From Candidatus Nanopelagicales bacterium (GTDB lineage: Bacteria > Actinomycetota > Actinomycetes > Nanopelagicales > Nanopelagicaceae), in NCBI GenBank assembly GCA_030832365.1, contig JAURJF010000040.1:1-8572 (forward strand): a stretch of DNA of 8,572 nt, in the 5' to 3' direction. The first letter of the stretch is position 1. Every line of letters starts with the position of its first letter. A model generated the notes under the pieces. It worked only from the letters and a program-made list of their open reading frames with translations, had not been told where the DNA came from and ran no database searches. Both the position numbers and the translations under genes were made by a program. Positions 1-7,296 of the stretch are shown one piece after another.

Positions 1-378
1 TAAGCCAAGATTAAAAAGAGCATCCATTCCAACTATTGCTGCCCCTGCATTAGCACTTCCTCCAGCCATGCCACCAGCTATTGGAATTTCCTTTGTTAAG
101 GTAATAGTTAACCCATCTGAGATATCAAATTTCTTACGCATTAGCTCAACAGCTTTAGCAGCTAAATTCTCTTTATCTAGCGGCAGATGATTATTTGTTT
201 TGGCAGTAGATTGAACATGTACTAGACCATCATCATTTAGTTCAACTTTTACATCATCAAAGATAGAGACTGCTTGAAATACTGTTGCCACTGGATGAAA
301 TCCATCTTTTTGCAGGGGCCCAACTGAGAGCTGAAGATTAATCTTTCCTGGAACTCGAACCAGAACTTGGGCGCTCAT
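1..378 (-). CDS. ispE: 4-diphosphocytidyl-2-C-methyl-D-erythritol kinase, N-terminal part (cut by window edge)
   Basis: IspE phosphorylates CDP-methylerythritol with ATP, the fourth step of the cytosolic MEP isoprenoid pathway; it belongs to the GHMP kinase family. Reading leftward from ATG at 378 gives 126 codons before the window ends, so about 60% of a usual 290-310 aa protein is missing. Visible motifs are VPGKINLQLSV (residues 9-19, with the substrate-contacting Lys of the family's PAKINL motif), DGFHPVATVFQ (25-35, canonical DGYHxLxTxFQ) and the glycine-rich ATP loop IPIAGGMAGGSANAGA (about 99-114). The loop has Asn where many actinobacterial copies have Asp; other IspE proteins also carry Asn there. 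The gene lies 26 bp downstream of rsmA and is the last gene of the leftward operon seen here; the rsmA-ispE pair is conserved in mycobacteria. No clear Shine-Dalgarno precedes the start, so it is probably read from the operon transcript. Confidence 0.95.
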   Translation of the reverse strand, partial: MSAQVLVRVPGKINLQLSVGPLQKDGFHPVATVFQAVSIFDDVKVELNDDGLVHVQSTAKTNNHLPLDKENLAAKAVELMRKKFDISDGLTITLTKEIPIAGGMAGGSANAGAAIVGMDALFNLGL

Positions 379-404
379 GTGGCGAGGGTATTACTACAGC
401 GCTA

Positions 405-1250
405 TTAACTCCTATCTAATTGGCGAGCAATTGCCAGAAAGTCATCAATAGTTAGCGCTTCTCCTCGAATAGTTGGCTCAATTCCTGAAGCAATTAGTAG
501 CTGCTCAGCCTGGGCTGATCCCCCAGCAAGATCTGCATAAATTGAGCGAAGCATCTTTCGTCTCTGCCCAAATGCGCGATCCACTAGTTCAAAGGTGAGC
601 TTTCTTAGAGTTTCATCGCCTAAAGGATTATGTCTTGTGAATTTCACTAAAGAGGAGTCAACCTTGGGAACTGGCCAAAAAATTGAACGGGAAACTGAAT
701 CTGCTAATTGCAGATCTGCCCACCAAGCAGCCTTAGCGCTAGGGACTCCATAAATTTTGCTCCCTGGCTTTGCTGCCAGTCTCTCTGCTACCTCACTTTG
801 AACCATAACAATTCCTGTAGTAATAGATTCAAACTTTTCAAGAAAGGTCAATAAGACAGGCACTGAGATGTTGTAAGGAAGATTTGCTACTAACTTATAT
901 GGCCTGCCAGCGATTTCATCTACCTCCATGGCATCAGCATTGATTATTACTAGATCTTTCAAACTTGCTCCATGAGACTTAGCCGTTATCTCTAATTGAT
1001 CTGCAAGGCGTTTATCTATCTCAATGGCTGTTACTTTATCGCTGGCTTGCAGGAGAGCTAGAGTTAGAGAACCTAGGCCTGGGCCTATTTCAACTACATG
1101 ATCACTAGATGTAATTCCTGCTAAACGAACAATTTTCTGACAGGTATTACTATCAATTACGAAATTTTGACCTAAGGATTTTGTGGGGCGAAGATCTAAG
1201 GATTCGGCAATCTGTCTGATCTCACCTGCGCCAAGTAATGTGATACTCAT
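405..1250 (-). CDS. rsmA: 16S rRNA (adenine1518-N6/adenine1519-N6)-dimethyltransferase RsmA (KsgA)
   Basis: RsmA/KsgA dimethylates two adjacent adenines in the 3'-terminal helix 45 of 16S rRNA, using SAM, late in 30S assembly; its loss classically gives kasugamycin resistance. The 281 aa match the family length. Visible motifs in order are SLGQNFVID (25-33), the SAM-binding VVEIGPGLG (52-60), the acidic AIEID (75-79), the catalytic NLPYNIS (123-129, target-adenine pocket), WPVPKVDSS (192-200), AFGQRRKMLR (226-235) and RGEALTIDDF (262-271). All key residues appear intact. The start ATG (1250-1248) overlaps the tatD stop as ATGA, so translation is probably coupled. No Shine-Dalgarno is seen, which fits. 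Mycobacteria have rpfB between tatD and this gene; it is absent here. Confidence 0.97.
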   Translation of the reverse strand: MSITLLGAGEIRQIAESLDLRPTKSLGQNFVIDSNTCQKIVRLAGITSSDHVVEIGPGLGSLTLALLQASDKVTAIEIDKRLADQLEITAKSHGASLKDLVIINADAMEVDEIAGRPYKLVANLPYNISVPVLLTFLEKFESITTGIVMVQSEVAERLAAKPGSKIYGVPSAKAAWWADLQLADSVSRSIFWPVPKVDSSLVKFTRHNPLGDETLRKLTFELVDRAFGQRRKMLRSIYADLAGGSAQAEQLLIASGIEPTIRGEALTIDDFLAIARQLDRS

Positions 1251-2107
1251 CTAAGAAATGATCCAAATACGCGCTCTGCATTATTACTAATCGCTCTGGT
1301 AAGAGTTGTTAGATCCTCCCCCCTTCGCTCTGAGATAAAGCGCAAGATATGTGGGATTTGAGCTGGAGTGTTATGAGCTCCTCGATTTGGAGTTGGAGTT
1401 AGAAAGGGAGCATCGGTTTCAACTAGTAAGTTTTCCAGCGGTACGTGCATTAGCGCCTCGTGAAGAAGTGGGGCATTTTTAAAGGTAACAGTTCCTGAGA
1501 AAGAGAGTAGATAGCCCTTAGCAACGCACTCCTTGGCCATCTCAGCATCTCCAGAGAATGAGTGAAAAACAGTATGAGTTGGCGCTCCAACTTCATCTAG
1601 AAGATCTAATACTGCTCGGTGAGAATCACGATCATGAATCATGAGAGCTTTCTTATGGGCTTTGGCAATTTCAATATGCTTTTTAAATGAGTACTTTTGT
1701 TTATCTCTAAGGCTCTCCTCAGTTCGAAAGAAGTCCATCCCGGTTTCGCCAATTGCGCAGACTCTCTTTTCGCCAGCTAACCTATTGATTTCCTCTAAAT
1801 CAGATTCAAGATCTTCAATTAAAGGAGCATCATTGGGATGAAGCGCGACAGCTGCTAAGACCTGAGTATTGAACTTATTGGCACAATCAACTGACCATTG
1901 AGATTCCTTAACAGAGATACCAACTTGAACCACTCGATCAATGCCAACGCTTCTTGCATCATCTAAGACTTTCTTAACATCATCATGATCGGCTGCGGCG
2001 CCAGTGACTATCTCAAGGTGAGCATGAGAATCCACGCAAGTGGTGGGCAGGGGTTCTGGAAGTGGGGCAGCTCTGCGATCACCTTCGCGATTATTTCGAT
2101 CAGCCAT
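1247..2107 (-). CDS. tatD: TatD family metal-dependent hydrolase / DNase
   Basis: TatD proteins are TIM-barrel, two-metal hydrolases. E. coli TatD has 3'-5' exonuclease activity and has been linked to DNA repair; the role in actinobacteria is less clear. The 286 aa protein keeps the family metal ligands: DSHAHL (26-31; His28, His30), GETGMDFF (120-127; Glu121), MIHDRDSH (156-163; His158), VFHSFSGD (180-187; His182) and LVETDAPFLTP (228-238; Asp232). The roughly 22-residue proline-rich lead-in before the first motif is common in actinobacterial homologues and supports the ATG at 2107. The gene lies 12 bp downstream of metG and overlaps rsmA by 4 bp, so it is inside the operon. The metG-tatD-rsmA-ispE order is an actinobacterial signature. 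Confidence 0.93.
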   Translation of the reverse strand: MADRNNREGDRRAAPLPEPLPTTCVDSHAHLEIVTGAAADHDDVKKVLDDARSVGIDRVVQVGISVKESQWSVDCANKFNTQVLAAVALHPNDAPLIEDLESDLEEINRLAGEKRVCAIGETGMDFFRTEESLRDKQKYSFKKHIEIAKAHKKALMIHDRDSHRAVLDLLDEVGAPTHTVFHSFSGDAEMAKECVAKGYLLSFSGTVTFKNAPLLHEALMHVPLENLLVETDAPFLTPTPNRGAHNTPAQIPHILRFISERRGEDLTTLTRAISNNAERVFGSFLR

Positions 2108-2119
2108 TTGCTAAGTTTT

Positions 2120-3685
2120 TTAACTCTCTAAATCTGGAAGCCGAGGAAAGAGAATATCCCCTTTAATTATTTTGCTTCCACCCTTTAGCTGTCCCCACTT
2201 CGCAACATCTGCAATTTTCTGTGAGGAAATTGGCCCAAGAGAGCTCTCAGCGCCTAGATAAGACCATAACTTGCTAGTTGATAGCGGCATCACTGGATGG
2301 AGCAGAATTGCAAGAGCTCTTAAAGATTCTGCAGTGTTATATAAAATTGCATCAAGCTCGCTTTTTTTGCTCTCATCTTTAGCAACTACCCAAGGCTGTT
2401 GGATCGTTACATAACCATTAACGACCTTACAAAAATCCATAATGGCATTTATCCCACCTTGAAAATCTAGGGCCACAATTGCTTTATCTGCGCTCTCAAC
2501 TGTCTTTGATAGTGCGCTTGCTAGCTCTTCATCCTTTGCTGGATTTGGCAGAATGCCATCACAATACTTCTCAACCATCGCTGCAAGGCGTGAGGCTAGA
2601 TTGCCAAAGTCATTTGCGAGCTCGCTTGTGTAGCGGGCAGCCATATCCTCCCAAGAAAATGAGCCATCACTTCCAAAGGGAATTGCTCTCATAAAGTAAT
2701 AACGAAAGGCATCAACGCCAAAGTGATCTGTAATATCTGAGGGAGCGATACCAGTTAATTTACTCTTGCTCATTTTTTCGCCCCCAACTAAGAGCCAGCC
2801 ATGGGCAAATACTTTCTTTGGCAGAGCAAGCTTTGCAGCCATAAGCATTGCAGGCCAGATCACAGCATGAAAGCGAAGGATGTCCTTTCCAACTAGGTGA
2901 ACATCAGCAGGCCAAGTCTTTTCAAAGAATTTACCACCATCACTTGATGGATCATCAGTTAAGCCAACTGCTGTTGCATAATTTAATAGAGCATCAAACC
3001 AGACATAAACAACTTGTTTCTCATCCCATGGAACTCTTACTCCCCAATCAAAAGTTGAGCGAGATACCGATAGATCTGAAACTCCACCTTCAAGAAATGA
3101 AATTACTTCATTTCTAGCGCTCTCTGGCTGGCAACTTTCAGGGTTTTTCTTGTAGTGCTCAAGAAGTGGGGCGGCAAACTCTGATAACTTGAAAAACCAG
3201 TTTGTCTCGCTAAGCATTTCAACCGGCTTTGAGTGAATTTTGCAATTTCCCTCAATTAGATCTCCAGGTAATTTAAATTCTTCACAGCCAACGCAATAAG
3301 GGCCTTCATACTTTCCTTCATAGATATAGCCCTGCTCCATCAATCCTTGGAGAAACTTCTGAACTCTCTTCGTATGTCTTGCTTCAGTAGTGCGAATGAA
3401 GTCATCGTTAGCTATCTCTAAATGCTTCCAGACCGGCTTCCATTCCTGCTCAACTAAACGATCACACCATTGTTGCGGCGCAGTGTTATTAGCCTCAGCT
3501 GTGCGCATAACTTTCTGGCCATGCTCATCAGTTCCGGTAAGAAACCAGACTGATTCACCTCTCTGTCTATGCCAGCGAGTTAATAAATCGCCGGCCACAG
3601 TTGTGTAGGCATGCCCGATATGGGGCGCATCATTAACATAATAAATAGGCGTAGTCAGATAGAAAGATTTACCGGTATCTGACAT
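2120..3685 (-). CDS. metG: Methionine--tRNA ligase, single-zinc-knuckle type without C-terminal tRNA-binding domain
   Basis: This class I aminoacyl-tRNA synthetase charges initiator and elongator tRNA-Met in the cytosol. The 521 aa protein has the ATP-binding HIGH (22-25) and KMSKS (304-308) motifs in the Rossmann fold, the signature GTDEHG (51-56), and a connective-peptide zinc site of Cys131-x2-Cys134 followed by Cys148-x2-His151. That is one knuckle only, as in Thermus and mycobacterial enzymes, unlike the two-knuckle E. coli type. WFF (163-165) and the YVWFDALLNY stretch (227-236) form parts of the methionine pocket. The protein ends after the anticodon-binding helical domain; the EMAP/Trbp111-like dimerisation domain of longer MetRS forms is absent, as usual for this subtype. 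It is second in the operon, 14 bp after rsmI. The ATG at 3685 is chosen because the conserved FYLTTPIYYVN begins at residue 8. Confidence 0.97.
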   Translation of the reverse strand: MSDTGKSFYLTTPIYYVNDAPHIGHAYTTVAGDLLTRWHRQRGESVWFLTGTDEHGQKVMRTAEANNTAPQQWCDRLVEQEWKPVWKHLEIANDDFIRTTEARHTKRVQKFLQGLMEQGYIYEGKYEGPYCVGCEEFKLPGDLIEGNCKIHSKPVEMLSETNWFFKLSEFAAPLLEHYKKNPESCQPESARNEVISFLEGGVSDLSVSRSTFDWGVRVPWDEKQVVYVWFDALLNYATAVGLTDDPSSDGGKFFEKTWPADVHLVGKDILRFHAVIWPAMLMAAKLALPKKVFAHGWLLVGGEKMSKSKLTGIAPSDITDHFGVDAFRYYFMRAIPFGSDGSFSWEDMAARYTSELANDFGNLASRLAAMVEKYCDGILPNPAKDEELASALSKTVESADKAIVALDFQGGINAIMDFCKVVNGYVTIQQPWVVAKDESKKSELDAILYNTAESLRALAILLHPVMPLSTSKLWSYLGAESSLGPISSQKIADVAKWGQLKGGSKIIKGDILFPRLPDLES

Positions 3686-3699
3686 GGGCTGAATTCTAT

Positions 3700-4569
3700 C
3701 TACTTCTGTTCCACCATGATGTCAAAGACTTTTCGTTTGCGTATGCGAAGCTCTTTGGCAGTTAAGGCAATTGCCTCCTTGCGGGTGATTCCCGATGCTT
3801 CATAGCGCGAAACGGTTTCAACTACATCCTGATCACTTACTACTTGCTCACTTGGATCATAGGGGGCAATGACTATGGTGAATTCACCGAGCATCTCTTT
3901 ACTTTCAGACCAACTAAGTAATTCTGCTAGTTCGCCGCGCACAACCTCTTCATAAGTCTTGGTTAGTTCGCGGCAGATAGCTGCCTGTCTATTTGGACCA
4001 AAGCTTTTAATCATTGATTGAAGTGACTCACTAATTCGATGTGGCGCCTCAAACACAATCAGAGTTCGAGTCTCCATAGCGCGGTCTTCAAAGAATTGAT
4101 CACGTGCGCCAGAACTTCTTGGCACAAAACCATCAAATGCAAATGAATCACTAGCAAGGCCAGAGATAGCAAGCGCTGCTAGTGGAGCGCTCGGACCTGG
4201 AATCACTGAGACTTTAAATCCCTTATCAATTGCCATTCTTACTGCTCTATATCCAGGATCACTAACTGATGGCATCCCTGCATCACTTACTAGTAAAACT
4301 TGGCGCCCGGATGCTAAATGATTTGCTACTTCATCAAGTCGCGAGATTTCATTTCCTTCAAAGAATGAGAGAACTTCTGCCCGACAATCAATTTCAAGGT
4401 CTTTGCAGAGACGGCTAAACCTGCGTGAATCTTCTGCAAGGACTACATCCGCACTTGAGATAGCTGCCTTTAATCTCGTCGATGCATCGCAAATGTTTCC
4501 AAGGGGCACCCCAGCCAGAATCAACTCGCTCACTGCCTCATTATGGCCCTTAGTATCCTTATCCATCAT
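3700..4569 (-). CDS. rsmI: 16S rRNA (cytidine1402-2'-O)-methyltransferase RsmI
   Basis: RsmI adds the 2'-O-methyl group on C1402 in the ribosomal P site, using SAM; it is a tetrapyrrole-methylase-fold enzyme. Numbered from the ATG at 4569 (289 aa), it shows LAGVPLGN (about 18-25), LAEDSRR (44-50), SDAGMPSVSDPG (95-106), IPGPSAPLAAL (123-133), GFVPR (147-151), FEAPHR (173-178) and ICRELTKTYEE (198-208), all diagnostic. The start is uncertain. The frame is open to an ATG at 4599, but that would run well inside the opposite-strand mannosyltransferase. ATG 4569 (or the adjacent ATG 4566) has an AAGG five (or eight) bases upstream. A GTG at 4536 would give a protein starting SELILAGVPLGN, closest to typical family N-termini. 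It is first of the five-gene leftward operon, 14 bp before metG, and head to head with pmt. Confidence 0.93.
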   Translation of the reverse strand: MMDKDTKGHNEAVSELILAGVPLGNICDASTRLKAAISSADVVLAEDSRRFSRLCKDLEIDCRAEVLSFFEGNEISRLDEVANHLASGRQVLLVSDAGMPSVSDPGYRAVRMAIDKGFKVSVIPGPSAPLAALAISGLASDSFAFDGFVPRSSGARDQFFEDRAMETRTLIVFEAPHRISESLQSMIKSFGPNRQAAICRELTKTYEEVVRGELAELLSWSESKEMLGEFTIVIAPYDPSEQVVSDQDVVETVSRYEASGITRKEAIALTAKELRIRKRKVFDIMVEQK

Positions 4570-5829
4570 GAGTGCCTTAAAAGCTAGGCCGATTTTCAAC
4601 TATCGCAATCAGATTGCACTCGCACTTATTTTATTATTTGCAGCAATTACACGTTTTGCCAATCTAGGCCGGCCCAATGAATTGGTATTTGATGAGGTTT
4701 ATTATGTAGATGGCGCAAGAGACTTTCTTGCCTATGGGGTTGAAAGTCAATCAGGTGAAGCAGAGTTTGTGGTCCATCCACCGCTAGGCAAGTGGCTAAT
4801 TGCTATAGGAATTCAAATTTTCGGTGACAACCCCTTTGGATGGCGATTTAGTGCAGCTTCATTTGGTCTTGCTTCAGTAGCTCTCATCTATTTCATTTCA
4901 CAATCTTTGTTTAAATCCAATTTTTTAAGTCTAACTGCCACAGCCCTGATCTCACTTGATGGATTACATCTTGTAATGTCAAGAACTGCGCTACTAGATA
5001 TATTTTTATCTTTCTTTATCTTGCTCACTTTTTATCTAGTGATTAAAGAAAAGTATTGGCAAGCAGGCCTAGCCATAGGATTAGCACTTGCAACTAAGTG
5101 GAGTGCGCTCTATCTCTTAATAGCGCTCATTCTTTTCTTACTCATCTATAAGCGAACATATATAAAAACTTCTATACAATTTATAGTTCTGCCACTATCG
5201 ATATATTTAATTACTTGGAGTGGTTGGTTTATAAGTGATATTGGATGGAAGAGAGATTCAGCAAGTAATTCTCTACTATCGCTTTTTAATTATCATCGCG
5301 AGATACTTAATTTTCATACTAATCTAAAAACTGATCATCCATATGAAGCTAGTCCTTGGAATTGGTTGATTCTTGGTAGACCAACATCTTTCTTCTATGA
5401 AACCCCAAAACAGTGTGGTCAAGAGAGTTGCTCACAAGAAGTACTTGCTCTAGGAACTCCAACGCTATGGTGGCTAGGTCTTTTCTCAATCTTTATTACT
5501 TTGGGTTATTTCATATATCGAAGAGAATTAAGCGCTGGCCTAATTCTGCTCTTTCTATATGCTAATTACCTTCCTTGGATTGCATTTCCAGAGAGAACTA
5601 CCTTCTACTTCTACTCCATAGCCTTTGAGCCCTACTTGATCTTGGCTTTGATTTATGTCATGTCAAAAGCGCTAGAAAATCAGGAGTTAAGGGGGGTAGG
5701 AAGAAGTATGCCCTGGTAACTATTGGCCTGATAGGCCTTACTTTTGCCTACTTTTTGCCGCTCTATGTTGGATCAGTTTTGCCATACCAAGATTGGTATG
5801 CGCGAATGTGGTTTCCTAGTTGGATTTAA
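4568..5829 (+). CDS. pmt: Dolichyl-phosphate-mannose--protein O-mannosyltransferase (GT39), reading frame broken near the 3' end
   Basis: Actinobacterial PMT is a polytopic membrane enzyme that transfers mannose from polyprenyl-phosphate-mannose to Ser/Thr of Sec-exported proteins. From ATG 4568 the open frame gives 383 aa, stopping at 5719. Motifs are NELVFDEVYYVDGA (37-50, with the catalytic-type Asp42-Glu43 in the first outer loop), VVHPPLGKW (68-76), MSRTALLD (137-144), GLALATKWSAL (171-181), SPWNWLILGRP (262-272), a CGQESC cysteine pair (283-288), LGTPTLWW (295-302) and PERTTFYFYS (341-350), among many hydrophobic helices. The frame then ends abruptly. In the -1 frame from about 5695, 44 further codons give another membrane helix and the tail YARMWFPSWI, ending at TAA 5827-5829, typical of the family C-terminus. 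The restored protein would be 420 aa. The break coincides with G6 at 5691-5696. No Shine-Dalgarno precedes the start; a TAGTAT at 4551-4556 could be a -10 giving a very short or absent leader. Confidence 0.9.
5689..5697 (+). other. Apparent frameshift site (G6 run) in pmt
   Basis: The codons read TTA AGG GGG GTA in the upstream frame. One more G (G7) would join the upstream mannosyltransferase frame to the intact downstream tail as TTA AGG GGG GGT AGG AAG AAG TAT. The possible causes are a homopolymer sequencing or assembly error, a genuine one-base deletion, slippage-based phase variation, or transcriptional or ribosomal -1 slippage. The site is not a canonical X XXY YYZ heptamer (AGG would re-pair on AAG), so an indel is the simplest reading. 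Confidence 0.8.
5695..5829 (+). pseudogene. Out-of-frame C-terminal remainder of the O-mannosyltransferase
   Basis: This stretch is read in the -1 frame relative to the main pmt frame. It encodes 44 residues starting GRKKYALVTIGL, with one strongly hydrophobic membrane helix followed by SVLPYQDWYARMWFPSWI and a stop. It has no start codon or ribosome site of its own and makes sense only as the end of pmt. It has no internal stop and its stop abuts the next gene's stop, so it has not visibly decayed. That points to a very recent mutation, a sequence error, or continuing expression through slippage. Confidence 0.82.
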
Positions 5830-6636
5830 TTACTGGCCAGCAGCTCTATTGCTGCGAAGGTGTTCTTCGTATTGATCAGCAACTTCTTGGTCAAAAATCT
5901 TATCTGCACTCGGCGCTAGAACTTCTCGCATAATCTTTTCTTGTGCCTCGCTCCAAGCGCCAGGAATAGTTAAGTCAATTACGCGACGAGAAACTGCCTT
6001 AGATGAATTGGCATAATTTGGAGCAGGAACTGAAACTGGATCCCAGCTCTTATCATCTTTACTTGCACTGCCCTTAGGAAGCAAGGTAATACTTCCGCTA
6101 TCTTGGTAGGAAGAGAGTCGCTCTGATAAAGGTAGCCACTGCTCTTCACTCAAACCTGAGCCCTCGGTAATACTTGCAAGAGATGCTGCGCGCTTAGAGC
6201 GTCCAATGATTTCTGCGTAATTTGCTGCAGATGATTTGCTTGTAACTTTATTTGCAGAATTGACTCGCTTTACTTCTTCTTGTATCAAACTAATCTGATA
6301 TCTAGCATTGACGACATACATTAGAAAAACTGATCCTGGTAGAAGAAGAATCACCGGAGAAAGTAGTCCTACTAAAGTAAATAGAGAGACAACTATTGCT
6401 AAACCAATAATCGAGAAGAATTGAATTCGGCGCATGGCAAGCTGGTGTTCACGTTTCCTACCTAGCGACTCAATATCTGGAGCGGTATGGCCAGAGGTTA
6501 TCCCAACAACTTTCATTGCTTCATCAAAACGTTTAACAGATCTTCCACTTATCTCTTCATGATTTGAAATCCAACGGGGCAGGAAGTAGGCAATCCACAT
6601 GCCAATGATGATTAAGTAGATAAGCCCTGAGCCCAT
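5830..6636 (-). CDS. sepX: GlpR/SepX-type actinobacterial membrane protein (receptor for the MoeA-like Glp; cell division)
   Basis: This family is restricted to actinobacteria. In Streptomyces SepX supports division septa, and in Corynebacterium GlpR is the membrane receptor of the FtsZ-binding MoeA-like protein Glp. The 268 aa protein starts with a membrane segment (about 4-20, GLIYLIIIGMWIAYFLPRW) and the family's PRW end. Next come a basic stretch with RSVKRFDEAMKVV (32-44), two close hydrophobic segments (about 73-109), and a soluble tail containing WDPVSVPAPNY (198-208), RRVIDL (217-222) and PGAW (225-228). These match the family's WxPVPVPxPTY...IDL..PGAW signature as I recall it. ATG 6636 has an AAGG nine bases upstream and leads straight into the first helix. 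Its stop touches the stop of pmt (TAA/TTA at 5827-5832). The glp-rimJ-glpR order upstream supports the identification. The symbol glpR is avoided because of confusion with the glycerol regulator. Confidence 0.8.
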   Translation of the reverse strand: MGSGLIYLIIIGMWIAYFLPRWISNHEEISGRSVKRFDEAMKVVGITSGHTAPDIESLGRKREHQLAMRRIQFFSIIGLAIVVSLFTLVGLLSPVILLLPGSVFLMYVVNARYQISLIQEEVKRVNSANKVTSKSSAANYAEIIGRSKRAASLASITEGSGLSEEQWLPLSERLSSYQDSGSITLLPKGSASKDDKSWDPVSVPAPNYANSSKAVSRRVIDLTIPGAWSEAQEKIMREVLAPSADKIFDQEVADQYEEHLRSNRAAGQ

Positions 6637-6719
6637 GAAAGATAACCTTAAAGGTAGAGGTTCGACTTTTCTGGTATTTACCTGATACTAAATTTGAGAT
6701 TTTTAAGATTCTAATATTT
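6637..6719 (-). promoter_or_regulatory. 83-bp gap before sepX with a possible promoter
   Basis: This is the only sizeable gap in the leftward group. It is very AT-rich. On the minus strand a TAGTAT (6690-6685) resembles a -10 box and would give a leader of roughly 40 bases before the sepX ATG; no good -35 is visible. An AAGG lies nine bases before the ATG. No stem with a T run that would terminate rimJ transcription is seen, so read-through from rimJ plus an internal promoter is plausible. The assignment is weak. Confidence 0.25.
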
Positions 6720-7292
6720 CTAAATTCTGGGATTTTCTTTCACATAACAAAGGTGGTCGCGCCATGAACCATCAATATGAAGATAACGAGGACGAAGCCC
6801 TTCAAAAACATATCCAGCCTTCTCGGCCACTCTCTTAGATGCTGCATTCTCAGGTCTTAGATTAATTTCGATGCGATGTAAACCAAGTTCCTCAAAGCCA
6901 TAACTGGTCAATCTCCTTACAGCCCGAGTGGTTATCCCCTTATTGGCATATCGCTCATCAATCCAATAGCCGATATGACCTCCGCGATATGCGCCATAAG
7001 AGATTCCCCCTAAAGTGATTTGGCCAATTAGATTCTTTTCAAACCAGATAGCCAGAGTTAGCGATCTTCCAGCTCTGCCCTCACCTCGATGGTAATTAAC
7101 CATCTCAAAGTAGCTAGGAAGATTCTTATTCTCATGGCTAATAGGTGAGGTTGCCTCCCACTGAGAGAGCCATGCTCTATTGATTTTTCTAACAGCTAAC
7201 CAAGCTGACCTATCACGCAATCTAAGTGGTCTGAGGGTTATCTGATCCTCTTTGAGAACTGTGGGCCACTTATGGCTAGAAAGACTTGCCAT
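6720..7292 (-). CDS. rimJ: RimJ/RimL-like GNAT family N-acetyltransferase
   Basis: This 190 aa GNAT-fold protein is predicted to transfer acetyl from acetyl-CoA to a protein amino group; RimJ and RimL acetylate the N-termini of ribosomal proteins S5 and L7/L12 in E. coli. The order of elements is ITLRPLRLRDRSAW (18-31, strand 1 and helix 1), LIGQITLGG (88-96), the central strand HIGYWIDERYANKGI (106-120) leading into the acetyl-CoA pyrophosphate loop, and LRPENAASKRVAEKAGYVFE (145-164). In the RxxGxG/A loop the first Gly is Asn (RYANKG), a mild deviation. The gene begins 4 bp after glp with no Shine-Dalgarno, so it probably depends on coupled translation. The position between glp and glpR/sepX is conserved in other actinobacteria, but the true substrate is unknown; the symbol follows the neighbourhood convention rather than proof. 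Confidence 0.82.
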   Translation of the reverse strand: MASLSSHKWPTVLKEDQITLRPLRLRDRSAWLAVRKINRAWLSQWEATSPISHENKNLPSYFEMVNYHRGEGRAGRSLTLAIWFEKNLIGQITLGGISYGAYRGGHIGYWIDERYANKGITTRAVRRLTSYGFEELGLHRIEINLRPENAASKRVAEKAGYVFEGLRPRYLHIDGSWRDHLCYVKENPRI

Positions 7293-7296
7293 AAAA

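Noticed and set aside
1641..1841. Plus-strand open frame antisense to tatD (66 codons)
   Set aside because: It lies wholly inside the well-supported tatD gene, has no recognisable motif, and is explained by the opposite-strand codons.
2479..3608. Three plus-strand open frames of 71-89 codons antisense to metG
   Set aside because: All lie within metG, whose motifs are intact from end to end. The translated products are low in order and resemble no family.
4403..4567. Upstream extension of the pmt frame to an ATG at 4403
   Set aside because: The added 55 residues are antisense to conserved rsmI codons and do not resemble PMT N-termini; the first membrane helix follows naturally from ATG 4568.
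4570..4599. Upstream extension of rsmI to ATG 4599
   Set aside because: It adds ten residues inside pmt beyond the usual N-terminus, while closer starts (4569, 4566, 4536) exist, the first two with an AAGG upstream.
5840..5869. Two adjacent short inverted repeats as a possible bidirectional terminator
   Set aside because: The stems have only five pairs, there is no T run on either strand, and they sit within sepX coding sequence.
6673..6682. GGTATTTACC inverted repeat upstream of sepX as an operator
   Set aside because: The arms are only four bases, single copy, in AT-rich DNA; there is no supporting regulator or second site.
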